Assembly (NCBI GenBank): GCA_017798145.1
Contig: CP059069.1
Span: forward strand, 3,271,226 to 3,335,225
Direction: 5' to 3'
DNA from: Akkermansiaceae bacterium
GTDB lineage: Bacteria; Verrucomicrobiota; Verrucomicrobiia; Verrucomicrobiales; Akkermansiaceae
DNA: 64,000 bases
Shown: one piece after another, positions 52,836-63,982 of the stretch
How the letters are laid out: every line of letters begins with the position of its first letter
How positions within the stretch are numbered: position 1 is the first letter of the stretch
Position numbers and translations under genes: made by a program
The notes under the pieces: model-generated
Databases searched by the model: none
What the model was told of the DNA's origin: nothing
Seen by the model: the letters and a program-made list of their open reading frames with translations, nothing else

Positions 52836-54656
52836 ATGTCCGACTCCATCATCGACACCACGAAAATGACCGCAGGCCAGCGCGCCGCCCTCGAGCTTGC
52901 GGAATCCTCCCGCGACACCCGCGAACTCTCCGGCTTCGCCGCTTCGATCTTCGATGGGGCGCCCGATTTCGGGTCTATCTTTCCTTTCCCGGTCCAGACC
53001 GAGGGCGACAGGAAAAAAGGCGACGTCTTCCTCGGCAAGCTAACCGCCTTTCTCAGGAACGAGACCGACCCCGATGCCATCGACGCGGAGGGTGAGATTC
53101 CGGAAAGCGTCTTCACCGGACTCGCCGAAATGGGGGCGATGGGCATCAAGATCCCCGAGGAGTATGGCGGCCTCGGTCTCTCGCAGACGAACTATTCCCG
53201 CGCCGCGATGTTGCTGGGAAGCCATTGCGGGAATCTGACAGCCCTGCTCTCCGCGCACCAATCCATAGGCCTTCCCCAGCCGCTGCTCGTCTTCGGCAGC
53301 GATGCGCAGAAGGAAAAGTATCTGACCAAGTGTGCCGCAGGCGGCATCTCCGCCTTCGCCCTGACGGAGAAGGAGGTCGGCTCCGATCCGGCCCGTATGA
53401 AGACCGAGGCCGTCCTCTCCGCAGATGGCACCCATTACACGCTCAGCGGGGAGAAGCTGTGGTGCACGAATTCGCTCAAAGCCTTCGCCCTCATCGTCAT
53501 GGCGCGCACGCCGACGCCCGAGAAACCCCATGCAACCACGGCATTCATCGTGGACATGGATCAGCCCGGCGTCGAGATCGTCACGCGTTGCCATTTCATG
53601 GGGCTCAGGGCGCTCTACAATGGGGTTGTGCGGTTCACCGATGTGAAAGTCCCCGTGGAAAACATCGTCGGCGGGGTCGGCAAAGGCCTCAAGGTGGCGC
53701 TCACCACCCTCAACACCGGCCGCCTCACCCTGCCCGCCGCCTGCGCCGGCCTGTTGGGGCGTTCACTCGAGATGGCCCTCGCCTGGGCATCCACCCGGGT
53801 CCAGTGGGGCCAGGAAATCGGCAAGCATGCCGCGATCGCCGCGAGGCTCGCCGACCTCGCCGCCGACAAGTTCGCCACCGAATCCCTTGTGCTCTACACC
53901 TCCGCCCTGGTCGATGCCGACAAGGACGCCGACATCCGAATGGAGGCCGCCATGGCCAAGCTCTGGGGCACCGAGGCCGGCTGGAAAGGGGCCGACTCCA
54001 CGATGCAGATCAAGGGCGGGCGCGGCTACGAGACCGCCAGCTCCCTGCGCGCCCGCGGCGAAAGCCCGGATCCCATTGAGCGAAATCTCCGCGACTCCCG
54101 CATCAACACGATTTTCGAGGGCTCGACGGAGATCATGCACCTGTTCATTGCCCGCGAAGCCCTCGATCCCCATCTCCGCCGCGGTGCCGCGGTGCTCGAC
54201 AGCCGCAAGGAATTCGCCGTCCGTTTCCAGACAGCCCTCAGCGCAGGCATTTTCTACTCCCTCTGGTATCCAAAAAAATACCTACCCATCGCCAACGGCC
54301 TGCCGGCAGACCTTGATACCCAGCTCGCCCGCTCATTGCGGAAAGCCGCCGCCCTTTCCCGCAAGCTCGCCCGTACGATCCTCCACAGCATGGCCCGCTA
54401 CGGCCCGGCGCTTGAGAAAAGGCAGCTCATCCTCGCCCGCCTGGTGGACATCGCCACCGAGCTGCTCACCATCTCGCTCTCCGCTGCGCGCGCCCATGCC
54501 CTTGGGGACCGCGAGTCGCTGCAAACGGCGCGCTACATCGCCAAGCGGGGGATCACGCGCTGCGAAGCGCTGTTTTCCGAGATCGGAACAGCGCCCGACG
54601 ACGAGGGTTACCGCCTGGCGCAGGAGCTGATGGGGAAACAAAGGGAAGCGTTTTGA
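52836..54656 (+). CDS. Acyl-CoA dehydrogenase
   Basis: A 606-residue FAD enzyme of fatty acid beta-oxidation. The start at 52836 (MSDSIIDTTKM) was chosen; an upstream frame to 52725 adds 37 unlikely residues. The N-terminal helical domain has GAMGIKIPEEYGGLGLSQ; the flavin-binding beta domain FALTEKEVGSDPARM and GEKLWCTNS; and the C-terminal domain RINTIFEGSTEIMHLFIARE, whose Glu is the likely base as in VLCAD-like enzymes. A C-terminal extension of about 150 residues matches the long VLCAD/ACAD9 type. No other beta-oxidation gene is adjacent. Confidence 0.93.
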   Translation: MSDSIIDTTKMTAGQRAALELAESSRDTRELSGFAASIFDGAPDFGSIFPFPVQTEGDRKKGDVFLGKLTAFLRNETDPDAIDAEGEIPESVFTGLAEMGAMGIKIPEEYGGLGLSQTNYSRAAMLLGSHCGNLTALLSAHQSIGLPQPLLVFGSDAQKEKYLTKCAAGGISAFALTEKEVGSDPARMKTEAVLSADGTHYTLSGEKLWCTNSLKAFALIVMARTPTPEKPHATTAFIVDMDQPGVEIVTRCHFMGLRALYNGVVRFTDVKVPVENIVGGVGKGLKVALTTLNTGRLTLPAACAGLLGRSLEMALAWASTRVQWGQEIGKHAAIAARLADLAADKFATESLVLYTSALVDADKDADIRMEAAMAKLWGTEAGWKGADSTMQIKGGRGYETASSLRARGESPDPIERNLRDSRINTIFEGSTEIMHLFIAREALDPHLRRGAAVLDSRKEFAVRFQTALSAGIFYSLWYPKKYLPIANGLPADLDTQLARSLRKAAALSRKLARTILHSMARYGPALEKRQLILARLVDIATELLTISLSAARAHALGDRESLQTARYIAKRGITRCEALFSEIGTAPDDEGYRLAQELMGKQREAF

Positions 54657-54690
54657 AGTCCGGCCCTCAGATGATTTGGTGATGGTCAAG

Positions 54691-55875
54691 CTACCGTTTC
54701 TCCAATAGCGAGGCGTGGAAGCCGTCGTGGCCGGTCTCGGAGGGGAAGAGGTTGGTTTGGGAAATGAGTCGGAACTCGCCGGGGCGTTTTTCGAGGAAGC
54801 GGGCGATCTGATCCTGGTTTTCCGAGGGGAGGATGGAGCAGGTGGCGTAGAGGAGCTTGCCGCCGGGTTTGAGCATTTTCGGGTATTCGGCGAGGAGCTG
54901 GGCTTGGATGGAGCAGACGCGGTCGATGGCGGCGGGCTTGAGGCGCCATTTGAGGTCAGGTTGGCGTTTCAGGGTGCCGAGGCCGGAGCAGGGGGAGTCG
55001 ATGAGCAGGGAGTCGGCGATGTTTTCGAAATCGGCGGGGGTGGTTTCGGTGATGGCTTTCGGGGAAATCTCGGTGGCGCGGGCGCTCTTCGCGCGCTTCT
55101 TGAGTGCATCGAGTTTTTTCTGGTCAACGTCCATGGCGAAGATCCGGGCTTCGTTTTTCGAGAGGGCGCAGAGGTGGAGGGCTTTTCCGCCGGCACCGGA
55201 GCAGGCGTCGATGATGCGCTCGCCGGGCTGTGGATCGAGGAGCGGGGAAATAGATTGCGAGGAGGGATCCTGGATCTCGATGCGGCCGTCGAGGCGGAGG
55301 GATTTAGGCAGCATTTTCCCGGGAAGGAGTGCGAGGGCGTGAGGGTGTCCGGGGAGGGTGGTCGTTTCGACGTTGTTTTCTGCAAGCCATGCCCGGGCTT
55401 CCTCGACGGTGGAAAGGAGGGTGTTGACGCGGAGGAAGACGGAGGGTTTTTGGTTCAGGGCGATGAGCTGGGGCTCCCAGAGGTCGCCGAGTTCGGATTC
55501 GCCGAGCTGGTCGAGCCAGTCGGGGATGGATTGGCGGATGGCTCGGGGTTGGCCGGCGATGAGTGGCTGGCGGGCGAGGATTTCATCGGCGGGGAGACCG
55601 TTGTAGGTGTGCCACTCCGGGAGTTCGTAGCCCATCAGCAGCCACTGGGCGGTGAGGATGGAGTTGGTTTCCTCGGAATCGACGAGGAAGGAGAGGGCGC
55701 GGCGCCAGCGGGTGGCCTCGAAGAGGGATTCGGCGACGAAGTTGCGGTCGCGTTTCCCCCATTTCGGGTTTGCATCGAATGCGGCGGCGAGTTCGTGGTC
55801 GAGGACGCGATGGTTGACGAGGACGGACTTGGCGATCTCGAGGGTGGAGGCGCAGAGGTGGCGGTGTAACTTCAT
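54691..55875 (-). CDS. RsmB/NOP-family rRNA m5C methyltransferase
   Basis: A 394-residue enzyme. The N-terminal helical NusB-like region is followed by FLRVNTL and the SAM fold: DACSGAGGKALHL, IFAMDVDQKKL, LIDSPCSGLGTLKRQPDLKW with the motif IV Cys, and LYATCSILPSEN with the motif VI Cys nucleophile. It probably methylates a cytosine of 16S rRNA as RsmB does, but other NOP2/Sun targets are possible. The start at 55875 is preceded by a short heptamer-like repeat (ttcaaat, tccgaat, ttcaaac; 55879-55899). The gap to the next gene (55876-56026) holds nothing else. Confidence 0.88.
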   Translation of the reverse strand: MKLHRHLCASTLEIAKSVLVNHRVLDHELAAAFDANPKWGKRDRNFVAESLFEATRWRRALSFLVDSEETNSILTAQWLLMGYELPEWHTYNGLPADEILARQPLIAGQPRAIRQSIPDWLDQLGESELGDLWEPQLIALNQKPSVFLRVNTLLSTVEEARAWLAENNVETTTLPGHPHALALLPGKMLPKSLRLDGRIEIQDPSSQSISPLLDPQPGERIIDACSGAGGKALHLCALSKNEARIFAMDVDQKKLDALKKRAKSARATEISPKAITETTPADFENIADSLLIDSPCSGLGTLKRQPDLKWRLKPAAIDRVCSIQAQLLAEYPKMLKPGGKLLYATCSILPSENQDQIARFLEKRPGEFRLISQTNLFPSETGHDGFHASLLEKR

Positions 55876-56026
55876 AAGTTCAAATTCCGAATTTCAAACC
55901 CCTGGGGAGAGGTTGGTGGGGGACGGTGGCAGGTTGGGGATGCGGCGGCAAGGCGCGGGAATGGGCTTTGATGCGCCTTGCGGCCGGCGGGTTGGGGGAT
56001 AGGGTGGGTGTGCGGGGTTTTCCGCA

Positions 56027-56710
56027 ATGAAAGCGATGTATGTTCAGAGGGTGATACTGGCGGGCGGGTGTTGCCTGGCGTTCGGGGCGGCGTTCGCAAA
56101 CATCGGGGTGGTGCTGGAGACCGGTATTTCGGTGAGCCATCTGACGGGGGATATCTCCAGGGTGTCGATGGATCTTTCGCACCCTTCGCCGGTGATGCTG
56201 AGGGAGGCGCTGTTGGTTGGCGGGGCGGCGCTGTCCTTTCTGCTGGGCGCGTTTCTGGCAGGTTTCCTGATCCACCATCCGACATTGGATTTCGCGCGTC
56301 CGTATGGCAGGACGGTCACGGGGATCGGTATGCTGCTCATCGCTTCCGGGCTGCTGATTCCGGCATATCCTTTGGCAGGCATCGCGCTCGCTGCGTTCGG
56401 GTGCGGGATACAGAACTCGCTGGCATCGAGCTACAGGGGGATTGTTTTGCGCACCACGCACCTGACGGGCCTGATGACCGATTTCGGAGTCGCGCTGGGG
56501 ATGAAGGCGCGGGGCTGTGAGGTGAACTCGAGCAGGTTCGTCGTGCCGGGCTTGCTGATTGTATCGTTTTTCCTGGGCGGGGTGGTTTCCGGGGTGGTGT
56601 TTTTCTCAGGGAAATACGACGTCATCGTGCTCGCGGGCTGCGGGTATGTTCTGGCGGGGCTGGCCTGGAGCGTAGGGAAGCGGGTTGCAAAGCGGGGCGG
56701 GGTGTGGTGA
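56027..56710 (+). CDS. DUF1275 (YoaK-family) membrane protein
   Basis: A 227-residue polytopic membrane protein of about six helices. Family features: ETGISVSHLTGDISR after helix 1, CGIQNSLASSYRGIVLRTTHLTG across the middle, and FLGGVVSGVVFF near the end. YoaK proteins are uncharacterised but ubiquitous. No charged active-site residues stand out. It is followed 9 bases later by the rRNA methyltransferase gene, so both may share a transcript without a functional link. Confidence 0.85.
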   Translation: MKAMYVQRVILAGGCCLAFGAAFANIGVVLETGISVSHLTGDISRVSMDLSHPSPVMLREALLVGGAALSFLLGAFLAGFLIHHPTLDFARPYGRTVTGIGMLLIASGLLIPAYPLAGIALAAFGCGIQNSLASSYRGIVLRTTHLTGLMTDFGVALGMKARGCEVNSSRFVVPGLLIVSFFLGGVVSGVVFFSGKYDVIVLAGCGYVLAGLAWSVGKRVAKRGGVW

Positions 56711-56719
56711 GGATGCGGC

Positions 56720-57874
56720 GTGGCTACGGTTCAACTGAAGTATCAGACATTCCATCCCTCGATCTGGCCGAAGATGGTGGGCGAGGTTTCGCGGGATGCA
56801 AAGGCGGGGGATTTGGTTGAGGTGATAGGGAAGCAGGGAACGAGGTTCGGCTGGGGCATCTGGAATCCGAAGGCGCGGATGCCGCTGCGGGTGGTGAGCC
56901 ACAGTTTGGAGGATCTCGACGAGACTTTTTTTGAAAGGGCGATCATCAGGGCGGGGGAGCTGCGGAGAGGAATCCTGAAGCTTGATGGCGAAACGGAATG
57001 CTACCGCTGCATCCACGGCGATGCGGATTTCCTTCCGGGGATCGTGGCGGACAAGTTCGGCGACGTGCTCTCGGTGGAGATCACGGCGCTGGGGGCGTGG
57101 ATGCGGCTGGAGGGCTGGCTGCCGCTGATGCATGAGGCCTTCGGGACATCGCGCGTGGTGGTGCAGGTGGATGCGGATCTTGCGAGGATCGAGGGGATCC
57201 CCAGGACGGGCGGTGTAGAAAGCGACAAGGTGCGGCTGGTGAAAGTGGTGGAGAGCGGGGTGAGGTATGAGATCGACTTCACCACCGGCCACAAGACCGG
57301 TTTTTTCTGCGACCAGCGGGACAACCGGAAAAAATTCCGTGGCATCGTGGAGGGGAAATCGGTTCTGGACCTCTGCTGCTACTCGGGTGGTTTCTCGATT
57401 TCCGCCGCGCTGGGCGGTGCCACTGATGTCACCGCCGTGGATCTCGACGAGGCGGCGGTGGCGATGGCCAAGCGCAATGCGAACCTCAACGATGCGAAGG
57501 TGAAGCTCACCCACGCCGATGCGTTCACCTGGGTGCGGACGATGATCGAGAACGGCCGCAAGTGGGATGTGGTGATGGTGGATCCGCCGAAGTTCATGTT
57601 CGGGAAAGAGGATGAGACCGGCTACGCGAAATACCACGACCTCAACAAGCTCGCAGCGCAGCTTGTGGAAAAGGACGGGGTGCTGGTCACCTGTTCATGC
57701 TCCGGCCAGCTCGGCGTGGAGGCTTTCGAAAACATCGTGACGAACGTGATCCACCGCCAGGACAGGCGGCTGCAGGTCTTTGACAGGACGGGGGCCGGCG
57801 GCGACCATCCGACGCTATCGAACTACCCGGAGTCCCGCTACCTCAAGGCGGTGTGGGGTCGGGTGATCGGGTAG
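56720..57874 (+). CDS. RlmI-like 23S rRNA methyltransferase
   Basis: A 384-residue protein starting with GTG 56720. An N-terminal PUA-like domain (VEVIGKQGTRFGWGIWNPKA) precedes GIVADKFGD and the SAM domain: TTGHKTGFFCDQRDNRKK, VLDLCCYSGGFSISAA, VTAVDLDEAAV and MVDPPKF, with CSCSG near the C-terminus. This order is that of RlmI/RlmK-L, which methylate cytosine C5 of 23S rRNA. Sequence alone does not identify the exact base. Confidence 0.88.
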   Translation: MATVQLKYQTFHPSIWPKMVGEVSRDAKAGDLVEVIGKQGTRFGWGIWNPKARMPLRVVSHSLEDLDETFFERAIIRAGELRRGILKLDGETECYRCIHGDADFLPGIVADKFGDVLSVEITALGAWMRLEGWLPLMHEAFGTSRVVVQVDADLARIEGIPRTGGVESDKVRLVKVVESGVRYEIDFTTGHKTGFFCDQRDNRKKFRGIVEGKSVLDLCCYSGGFSISAALGGATDVTAVDLDEAAVAMAKRNANLNDAKVKLTHADAFTWVRTMIENGRKWDVVMVDPPKFMFGKEDETGYAKYHDLNKLAAQLVEKDGVLVTCSCSGQLGVEAFENIVTNVIHRQDRRLQVFDRTGAGGDHPTLSNYPESRYLKAVWGRVIG

Positions 57875-57877
57875 CTC

Positions 57878-58369
57878 TCAATAGACCGGCTCGATGTCAT
57901 GCTGGTAGGCTGCGGCGGGTGATGTCGGCGAAGCGGTTTCGCCCGAGCGGCTCCATCCGCGGCGGGGGGCTTCGGTCGTGAGCTTCGCATCGAAGTCCGA
58001 GAAGGCCGCGTCGAAGGACTTCCGCGCGACCCCATCGCGGCCGATGAGCGGGATCCCTGCGGCGCGCCCCTCGGCTGCGAGGATCGTTTCCTCGCCTTCG
58101 CTCAGGCCGATGCGGGTGGTCGTATTCACCGGGCCCTCGGACATGGTGAAATCGAGCTGGAGCTCGCCCTTGCCGCTGCGGACGGGCACGAGGCCTTCTC
58201 GGCGCAGAGCGGTGTCGATCTCCGGGACGAAGCCGCGCTCGCGCTCCGAGAGTTTTTCCGGCATGCCGACGGTCGTGGAGCCGCCGGGCGAAAACGGAGT
58301 GCGGCTGGTGAAGCAGGAGCAGAGCGACAGCGAGCAAATTGCGGCGAGTGGGAAGGTGTGGAATTTCAT
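57878..58369 (-). CDS. Putative lipoprotein of unknown function
   Basis: A 163-residue protein whose start at 58369 gives MKFHTFPLAAICSLSLCSC, a signal with a Cys-rich lipobox-like end. The mature part is polar, with ELQLDFTMSEGPVNTTTRIG and RKSFDAAFSDFDAKL and a short disordered tail. No family was recognised. It is convergent with the RlmI-like gene (3 bases between the stops) and divergent from argJ, so it is a single-gene unit. Confidence 0.7.
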   Translation of the reverse strand: MKFHTFPLAAICSLSLCSCFTSRTPFSPGGSTTVGMPEKLSERERGFVPEIDTALRREGLVPVRSGKGELQLDFTMSEGPVNTTTRIGLSEGEETILAAEGRAAGIPLIGRDGVARKSFDAAFSDFDAKLTTEAPRRGWSRSGETASPTSPAAAYQHDIEPVY

Positions 58370-58509
58370 GTGCGGATTTCTTAGCCGGGAATTTCCGGAA
58401 ATCAAGAGGCGGTGAGCGGGCTTTTTTTGATAAGGTTCCCCTCGATCGGGGGGAATTGCTTGTGCTGCACCCGCCCGAGACGGTAGCGTTCGCCTTGAGT
58501 TTGTTCCGA

Positions 58510-59763
58510 ATGGATTTTCCTATCACAAGAATCAAGGGCGGCGTGGGAGCGGCGAAGGGTTTTCTCACTTCCGCGCTGGCCTGCGGGATCAAGAATCCCG
58601 ACGCCGTGCGTCTGGATCTTGCTCTTGTCTATTCGGAAGGCAAATGCGCATCCGCGGGAACCTTCACGACGAACAAGGTCAAGGCCGCGCCCGTCCGCGT
58701 GTCCCAGGCGCACCTGCGCAAAGGCACCCTTCGCGCCGTCATCGTCAACTCCGGGAATGCCAACGCATGCACCGGATTGCAGGGCATCCGCGATGCCACA
58801 TCCATGTGCGAGGACACCGCGAAAGGCCTGGGACTCAAGAAGACCGATGTCGGCGTCTGCTCCACCGGTGTCATCGGCCTGCCCATGCCTATGGTGCGCA
58901 TCACGCCCAACATCCCGGACTTGGTAAAAGGGCTCTCCAAGAAAAAGGGCAACGATTTCGCCAAGGCCATCATCACCAGCGACACCCATGAGAAGGAGGT
59001 CGCCATCTCCTTCGACATCGGCGAGCACCGGGTGCGCATCGGCGGCTGCGTGAAAGGCGCGGGGATGATCTCGCCGAGCATGGCGACGATGCTCTGCTTT
59101 ATCACCACCGATGCGAACCTCTCCAAGGAGTGCCTGCAGAAGGCCGTCAGCGAGGCGGTGGAGGAAAGCTTCAACCGCATCACCATCGACGGCGACATGA
59201 GCACCAACGACTCTGTCATCGTGCTTGCCAACGGCGCCTCCGGGATGCCCGTCGCCCGCCGCAACGGCTCCGCCTGCGGGCAGTTCCGCAACGCCCTGAA
59301 ATGGGTCATGCTGGAGCTTGCGAAAGCCGTCGTCCGAGATGGCGAGCGGGTGACGAAATTCGTGACGGTGAACGTGAAAGGCGCCCGCACCCACCTCGAT
59401 GCGAAGAAGGTCGCGGAGGCCGTCTGCAAAAGCGCCCTGGTCAAATCCTCATGGAATGGCGGCGATCCGAACTGGGGCCGCATCATCCACGCCGTCGGCT
59501 ACTCCCGGGCAAGGATCCGGGAGGAACTCATCGACATCTTCATCGGAGGGAAACCGGCCTGCCTGGGCGGCCTGCAGGCGGAGACGCCGATGGACGAGCT
59601 ACGCAACGCGGTGGCCGCAGCGGAGTTCACGATCGACATCGCACTCAACCAGGGAGAGGCGGAATACACGATGTACTCCAGCGATCTCTCTCCGGAATAT
59701 GTCGATTTCAACCGCTCCGAATACGCCTACTGGAAGCAGGCGCGGAAAGACGGGCTGGTGTGA
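58510..59763 (+). CDS. argJ: Arginine biosynthesis bifunctional protein ArgJ
   Basis: A 417-residue enzyme that recycles acetyl groups: it transfers acetyl from N-acetylornithine to glutamate and may also use acetyl-CoA. KGAGMISPSMATML contains the self-cleavage site and Thr193 nucleophile. Other conserved features are NSGNANACTG, the oxyanion-type CSTGVIGLP, and NGGDPNWGRIIHAVGYS. It is processed into two chains. The start at 58510 (MDFPITRIKGGV) fits other ArgJ N-termini. The following 163 bases hold no gene. Confidence 0.93.
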   Translation: MDFPITRIKGGVGAAKGFLTSALACGIKNPDAVRLDLALVYSEGKCASAGTFTTNKVKAAPVRVSQAHLRKGTLRAVIVNSGNANACTGLQGIRDATSMCEDTAKGLGLKKTDVGVCSTGVIGLPMPMVRITPNIPDLVKGLSKKKGNDFAKAIITSDTHEKEVAISFDIGEHRVRIGGCVKGAGMISPSMATMLCFITTDANLSKECLQKAVSEAVEESFNRITIDGDMSTNDSVIVLANGASGMPVARRNGSACGQFRNALKWVMLELAKAVVRDGERVTKFVTVNVKGARTHLDAKKVAEAVCKSALVKSSWNGGDPNWGRIIHAVGYSRARIREELIDIFIGGKPACLGGLQAETPMDELRNAVAAAEFTIDIALNQGEAEYTMYSSDLSPEYVDFNRSEYAYWKQARKDGLV

Positions 59764-59926
59764 CCTGAAGCCCCCAAGGCCTGGCTCTGAGGGAAGGCGA
59801 CAGGCGGCGGGACGGCGTTTCCACGGACTGCCACGCGGCGCGGAAGCGACCAAGGGGTTGCCCCGCTGCGGCATTGCTGGCATAGTGATCGCATCGAGGT
59901 CGCTCAGCGGCCGCTACACACCGCCT

Positions 59927-61873
<1,947 letters not shown>

Positions 61874-61879
61874 GCGGGG

Positions 61880-63169
61880 TCACCCTGTCGGCGAGCCTAG
61901 ATCCTTGGCGATTTCCTCGATGAGGGGAACGCCGGCATATTCGGTGGCCAGCTTCTCCGCGGCCTTCTGTGTCTGCGGGGTCGTGAATTTCCTCCTGGAT
62001 CCTACCCTTGCCCCACCGTCACCGTATAGTTTCTCCGAAAACCCATCGATGGCCGCAAGCCCTGCGGTGTAGCGGGCGTTGATGGGGTCCGCCCCGAGTT
62101 TCTCTAACAGCTTGGCGACGGGTGCGGCATTCGCCCCGGCGATCTGGTATTCCTCGGTGAGAAACGTGCACCAGTAATGGGCCCGGTATGGCTCTTTCTC
62201 GCTTAGCCCTCTCGCCCAGGTGATGAGGGATGCCTCGAAATCGAGGCGCTCGGCATCGAACTCGGACTCCTTTTTCCTGTCGCCCAGGTATCGCCCGTTG
62301 AGCCACAGGATGCCCTCCACGCCGATCCACGCGGGGCCGCCGTCGTGGCCTCCCGGGTGGAGGCGGTGGAAGCCGCGGTCCTTGAATTCAACGATCGCCC
62401 CGGCCGTCGCGTAGCGGTTGTAATCCCTCGTCCCGCCGATCCCGTAGCAATATTGTCCCTTTTCGAAAGTCCCGTCATGGGAATATCCGATGAGCGGCAT
62501 GTTGCCGGCGGACTTGATCCGCAGGGCGTTGTAGAAGGACATCGCGCCGCCGCCGGAGCCGCCGGTGAAATAGACGCGGTTTTCGTCGATGGGCAGGTTT
62601 GCGATGAGGTGTTCCACGCAGCGCTTAGCGTGGTCATGGTTCGCCTCGAAGCTTTGCCCGTTCTTCGATTCCACGCATGAGGCAAGGATCCATCCGGCCA
62701 GCTCGGCGGCTTCGGCATACATCTTCGCGGAGTTCGCGTTCCCGCCGCCCGCGCCGGTGTGGAGCATCAGCGGAGTCTTGCGCCCCTGGCGCAGCGTTTT
62801 TGGGAGGTAAACGTGATAGTGGGAGCCGCCGCCCGCATCGATGGGGCCGGAGACCTCCCCCACAGGATGCGGCAAACCGTCTGTCAGGGGTGCCGCCCCG
62901 CTGTCCGTCGGCTGCCCCGGTTCCGGCTCCTTGATGGCGAAGTGCGCCTTGAGGAACTCCCTGTCCTGTTCCGAAAGCTTGTCCATCGGCACGACAAGCG
63001 CCCGCCCGTCCGCCGCCTTCATGGAAACCTGCCCGTTCACCACCTTCTCCGCAGTGGCCTCGATGGTTGTTCCGGCCGTGGATTTCCAGGCACGCATCCC
63101 GGTCGGCTCCGCCATTGCGAAGGCAGTGAGCAGGGAAAGCGGGAGAATGAGCTTTGCGATACTTGTCAT
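61880..63169 (-). CDS. Exported SHD1-domain protein with alpha/beta-hydrolase domain
   Basis: A 429-residue protein with a signal peptide (MTSIAKLILPLSLLTAFAMA). Residues 25-75 form an SHD1 (SLA1 homology 1) domain (MRAWKSTAGTTIEATAEKV and LVVPMDKLSEQDREFL), a marker of PVC secreted proteins. The rest is an alpha/beta hydrolase: PLMLHTGAGGGNA, then VYFTGGSGGGAMSF with the likely nucleophile S205, and the conserved-looking GFHRLHPGGHDGG with a His. The GGSGGG elbow resembles PHB-depolymerase-like esterases. Substrate unknown; a polysaccharide ester is possible. Confidence 0.8.
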   Translation of the reverse strand: MTSIAKLILPLSLLTAFAMAEPTGMRAWKSTAGTTIEATAEKVVNGQVSMKAADGRALVVPMDKLSEQDREFLKAHFAIKEPEPGQPTDSGAAPLTDGLPHPVGEVSGPIDAGGGSHYHVYLPKTLRQGRKTPLMLHTGAGGGNANSAKMYAEAAELAGWILASCVESKNGQSFEANHDHAKRCVEHLIANLPIDENRVYFTGGSGGGAMSFYNALRIKSAGNMPLIGYSHDGTFEKGQYCYGIGGTRDYNRYATAGAIVEFKDRGFHRLHPGGHDGGPAWIGVEGILWLNGRYLGDRKKESEFDAERLDFEASLITWARGLSEKEPYRAHYWCTFLTEEYQIAGANAAPVAKLLEKLGADPINARYTAGLAAIDGFSEKLYGDGGARVGSRRKFTTPQTQKAAEKLATEYAGVPLIEEIAKDLGSPTG

Positions 63170-63436
63170 GCGATAGGAACAAATCTAGCAGGACGGGGTA
63201 TTGGTGACAAGAAGGATGGTGCCCCATATCCGGGGCGTGCTTGGGTGTTTCCCGAGTCGTCGCAACGGTGACATGACACCGGGGGAGTAGGAAATCCGCT
63301 TGCGGCCCTCCGGTGTTCTGGCAATCCTAACCAACAATATCCGTGGGGTTTGACATATCGAACAAAGGATATCCAGCAAAGCGAATGGCCAAGATGAAGA
63401 TCCGATTTTCGCCAGGGGAACCACCGTCCATACGCC

Positions 63437-63982
63437 ATGAAAACATATCAATCCATATTTGCAGCGCAGGTCCTGATGGTCTCGGCCTGCACGACAGCCG
63501 TTGATAATCGGCATGTGTCGGCTTCGGGAAAGTATGAGATCAGGTTCTTTGAAGCCAAGGGTGAATCGGATTCCCGCTACCAGATCAGAAACCGGGGGCG
63601 TCCCAACCTTCATTATCCGTCGCCAGGTGGTGCGACGCCGCTTGCCAGCGAGTACATTTCCTGGAGTCCGACAGAGAAGACGTGTGCGATCATTGAGAGA
63701 CGCCCCGGATCGATAGGGCTGCCAAACGGCACAGGTTTGATCCGGATTCTCTACATCGTGAGCATTGCCGAAAATTCGGGATATCATCAGATCTACATGC
63801 GCCCCTTTGAGGTGCTGCATTTCAATGATGAGAAGGTTAGGGTGCTATCGGTTTCCGATGAGGTTTTGAGGTTTCGATCTGCAAGCGGGCGGATCACAAA
63901 AGAGTTCGGCATTGATGCCATGGTTGAAGAGAGCCACAGGCAATATGCACTGAACCTCAAGGATGATGAGATTCTGGACTAG
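63437..63982 (+). CDS. Putative exported protein of unknown function
   Basis: A 181-residue protein with a weak signal and lipobox-like site (VLMVSACTT, Cys18). The mature part is beta-rich, with SGKYEIRFFEAKG, SYISWSP-like EYISWSPTEKTCAI and KVRVLSVSDEVLRFRS. No family is recognised. Base composition is more AT-rich than most neighbours, which may mean recent acquisition. The gap 63170-63436 before it shows only a short palindrome (GCCCC/GGGGC at 63221-63236). Confidence 0.65.
   Translation: MKTYQSIFAAQVLMVSACTTAVDNRHVSASGKYEIRFFEAKGESDSRYQIRNRGRPNLHYPSPGGATPLASEYISWSPTEKTCAIIERRPGSIGLPNGTGLIRILYIVSIAENSGYHQIYMRPFEVLHFNDEKVRVLSVSDEVLRFRSASGRITKEFGIDAMVEESHRQYALNLKDDEILD

Noticed and set aside
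50813..53095. Plus-strand frame of 760 codons across serA
   Set aside because: Antisense to serA and running into the acyl-CoA dehydrogenase start region in another frame; no recognisable motif.
63221..63236. GCCCC/GGGGC palindrome before the last gene as an operator or terminator
   Set aside because: Five base pairs only, no T-tract and no repeat of it elsewhere in the window; likely chance in GC-rich DNA.
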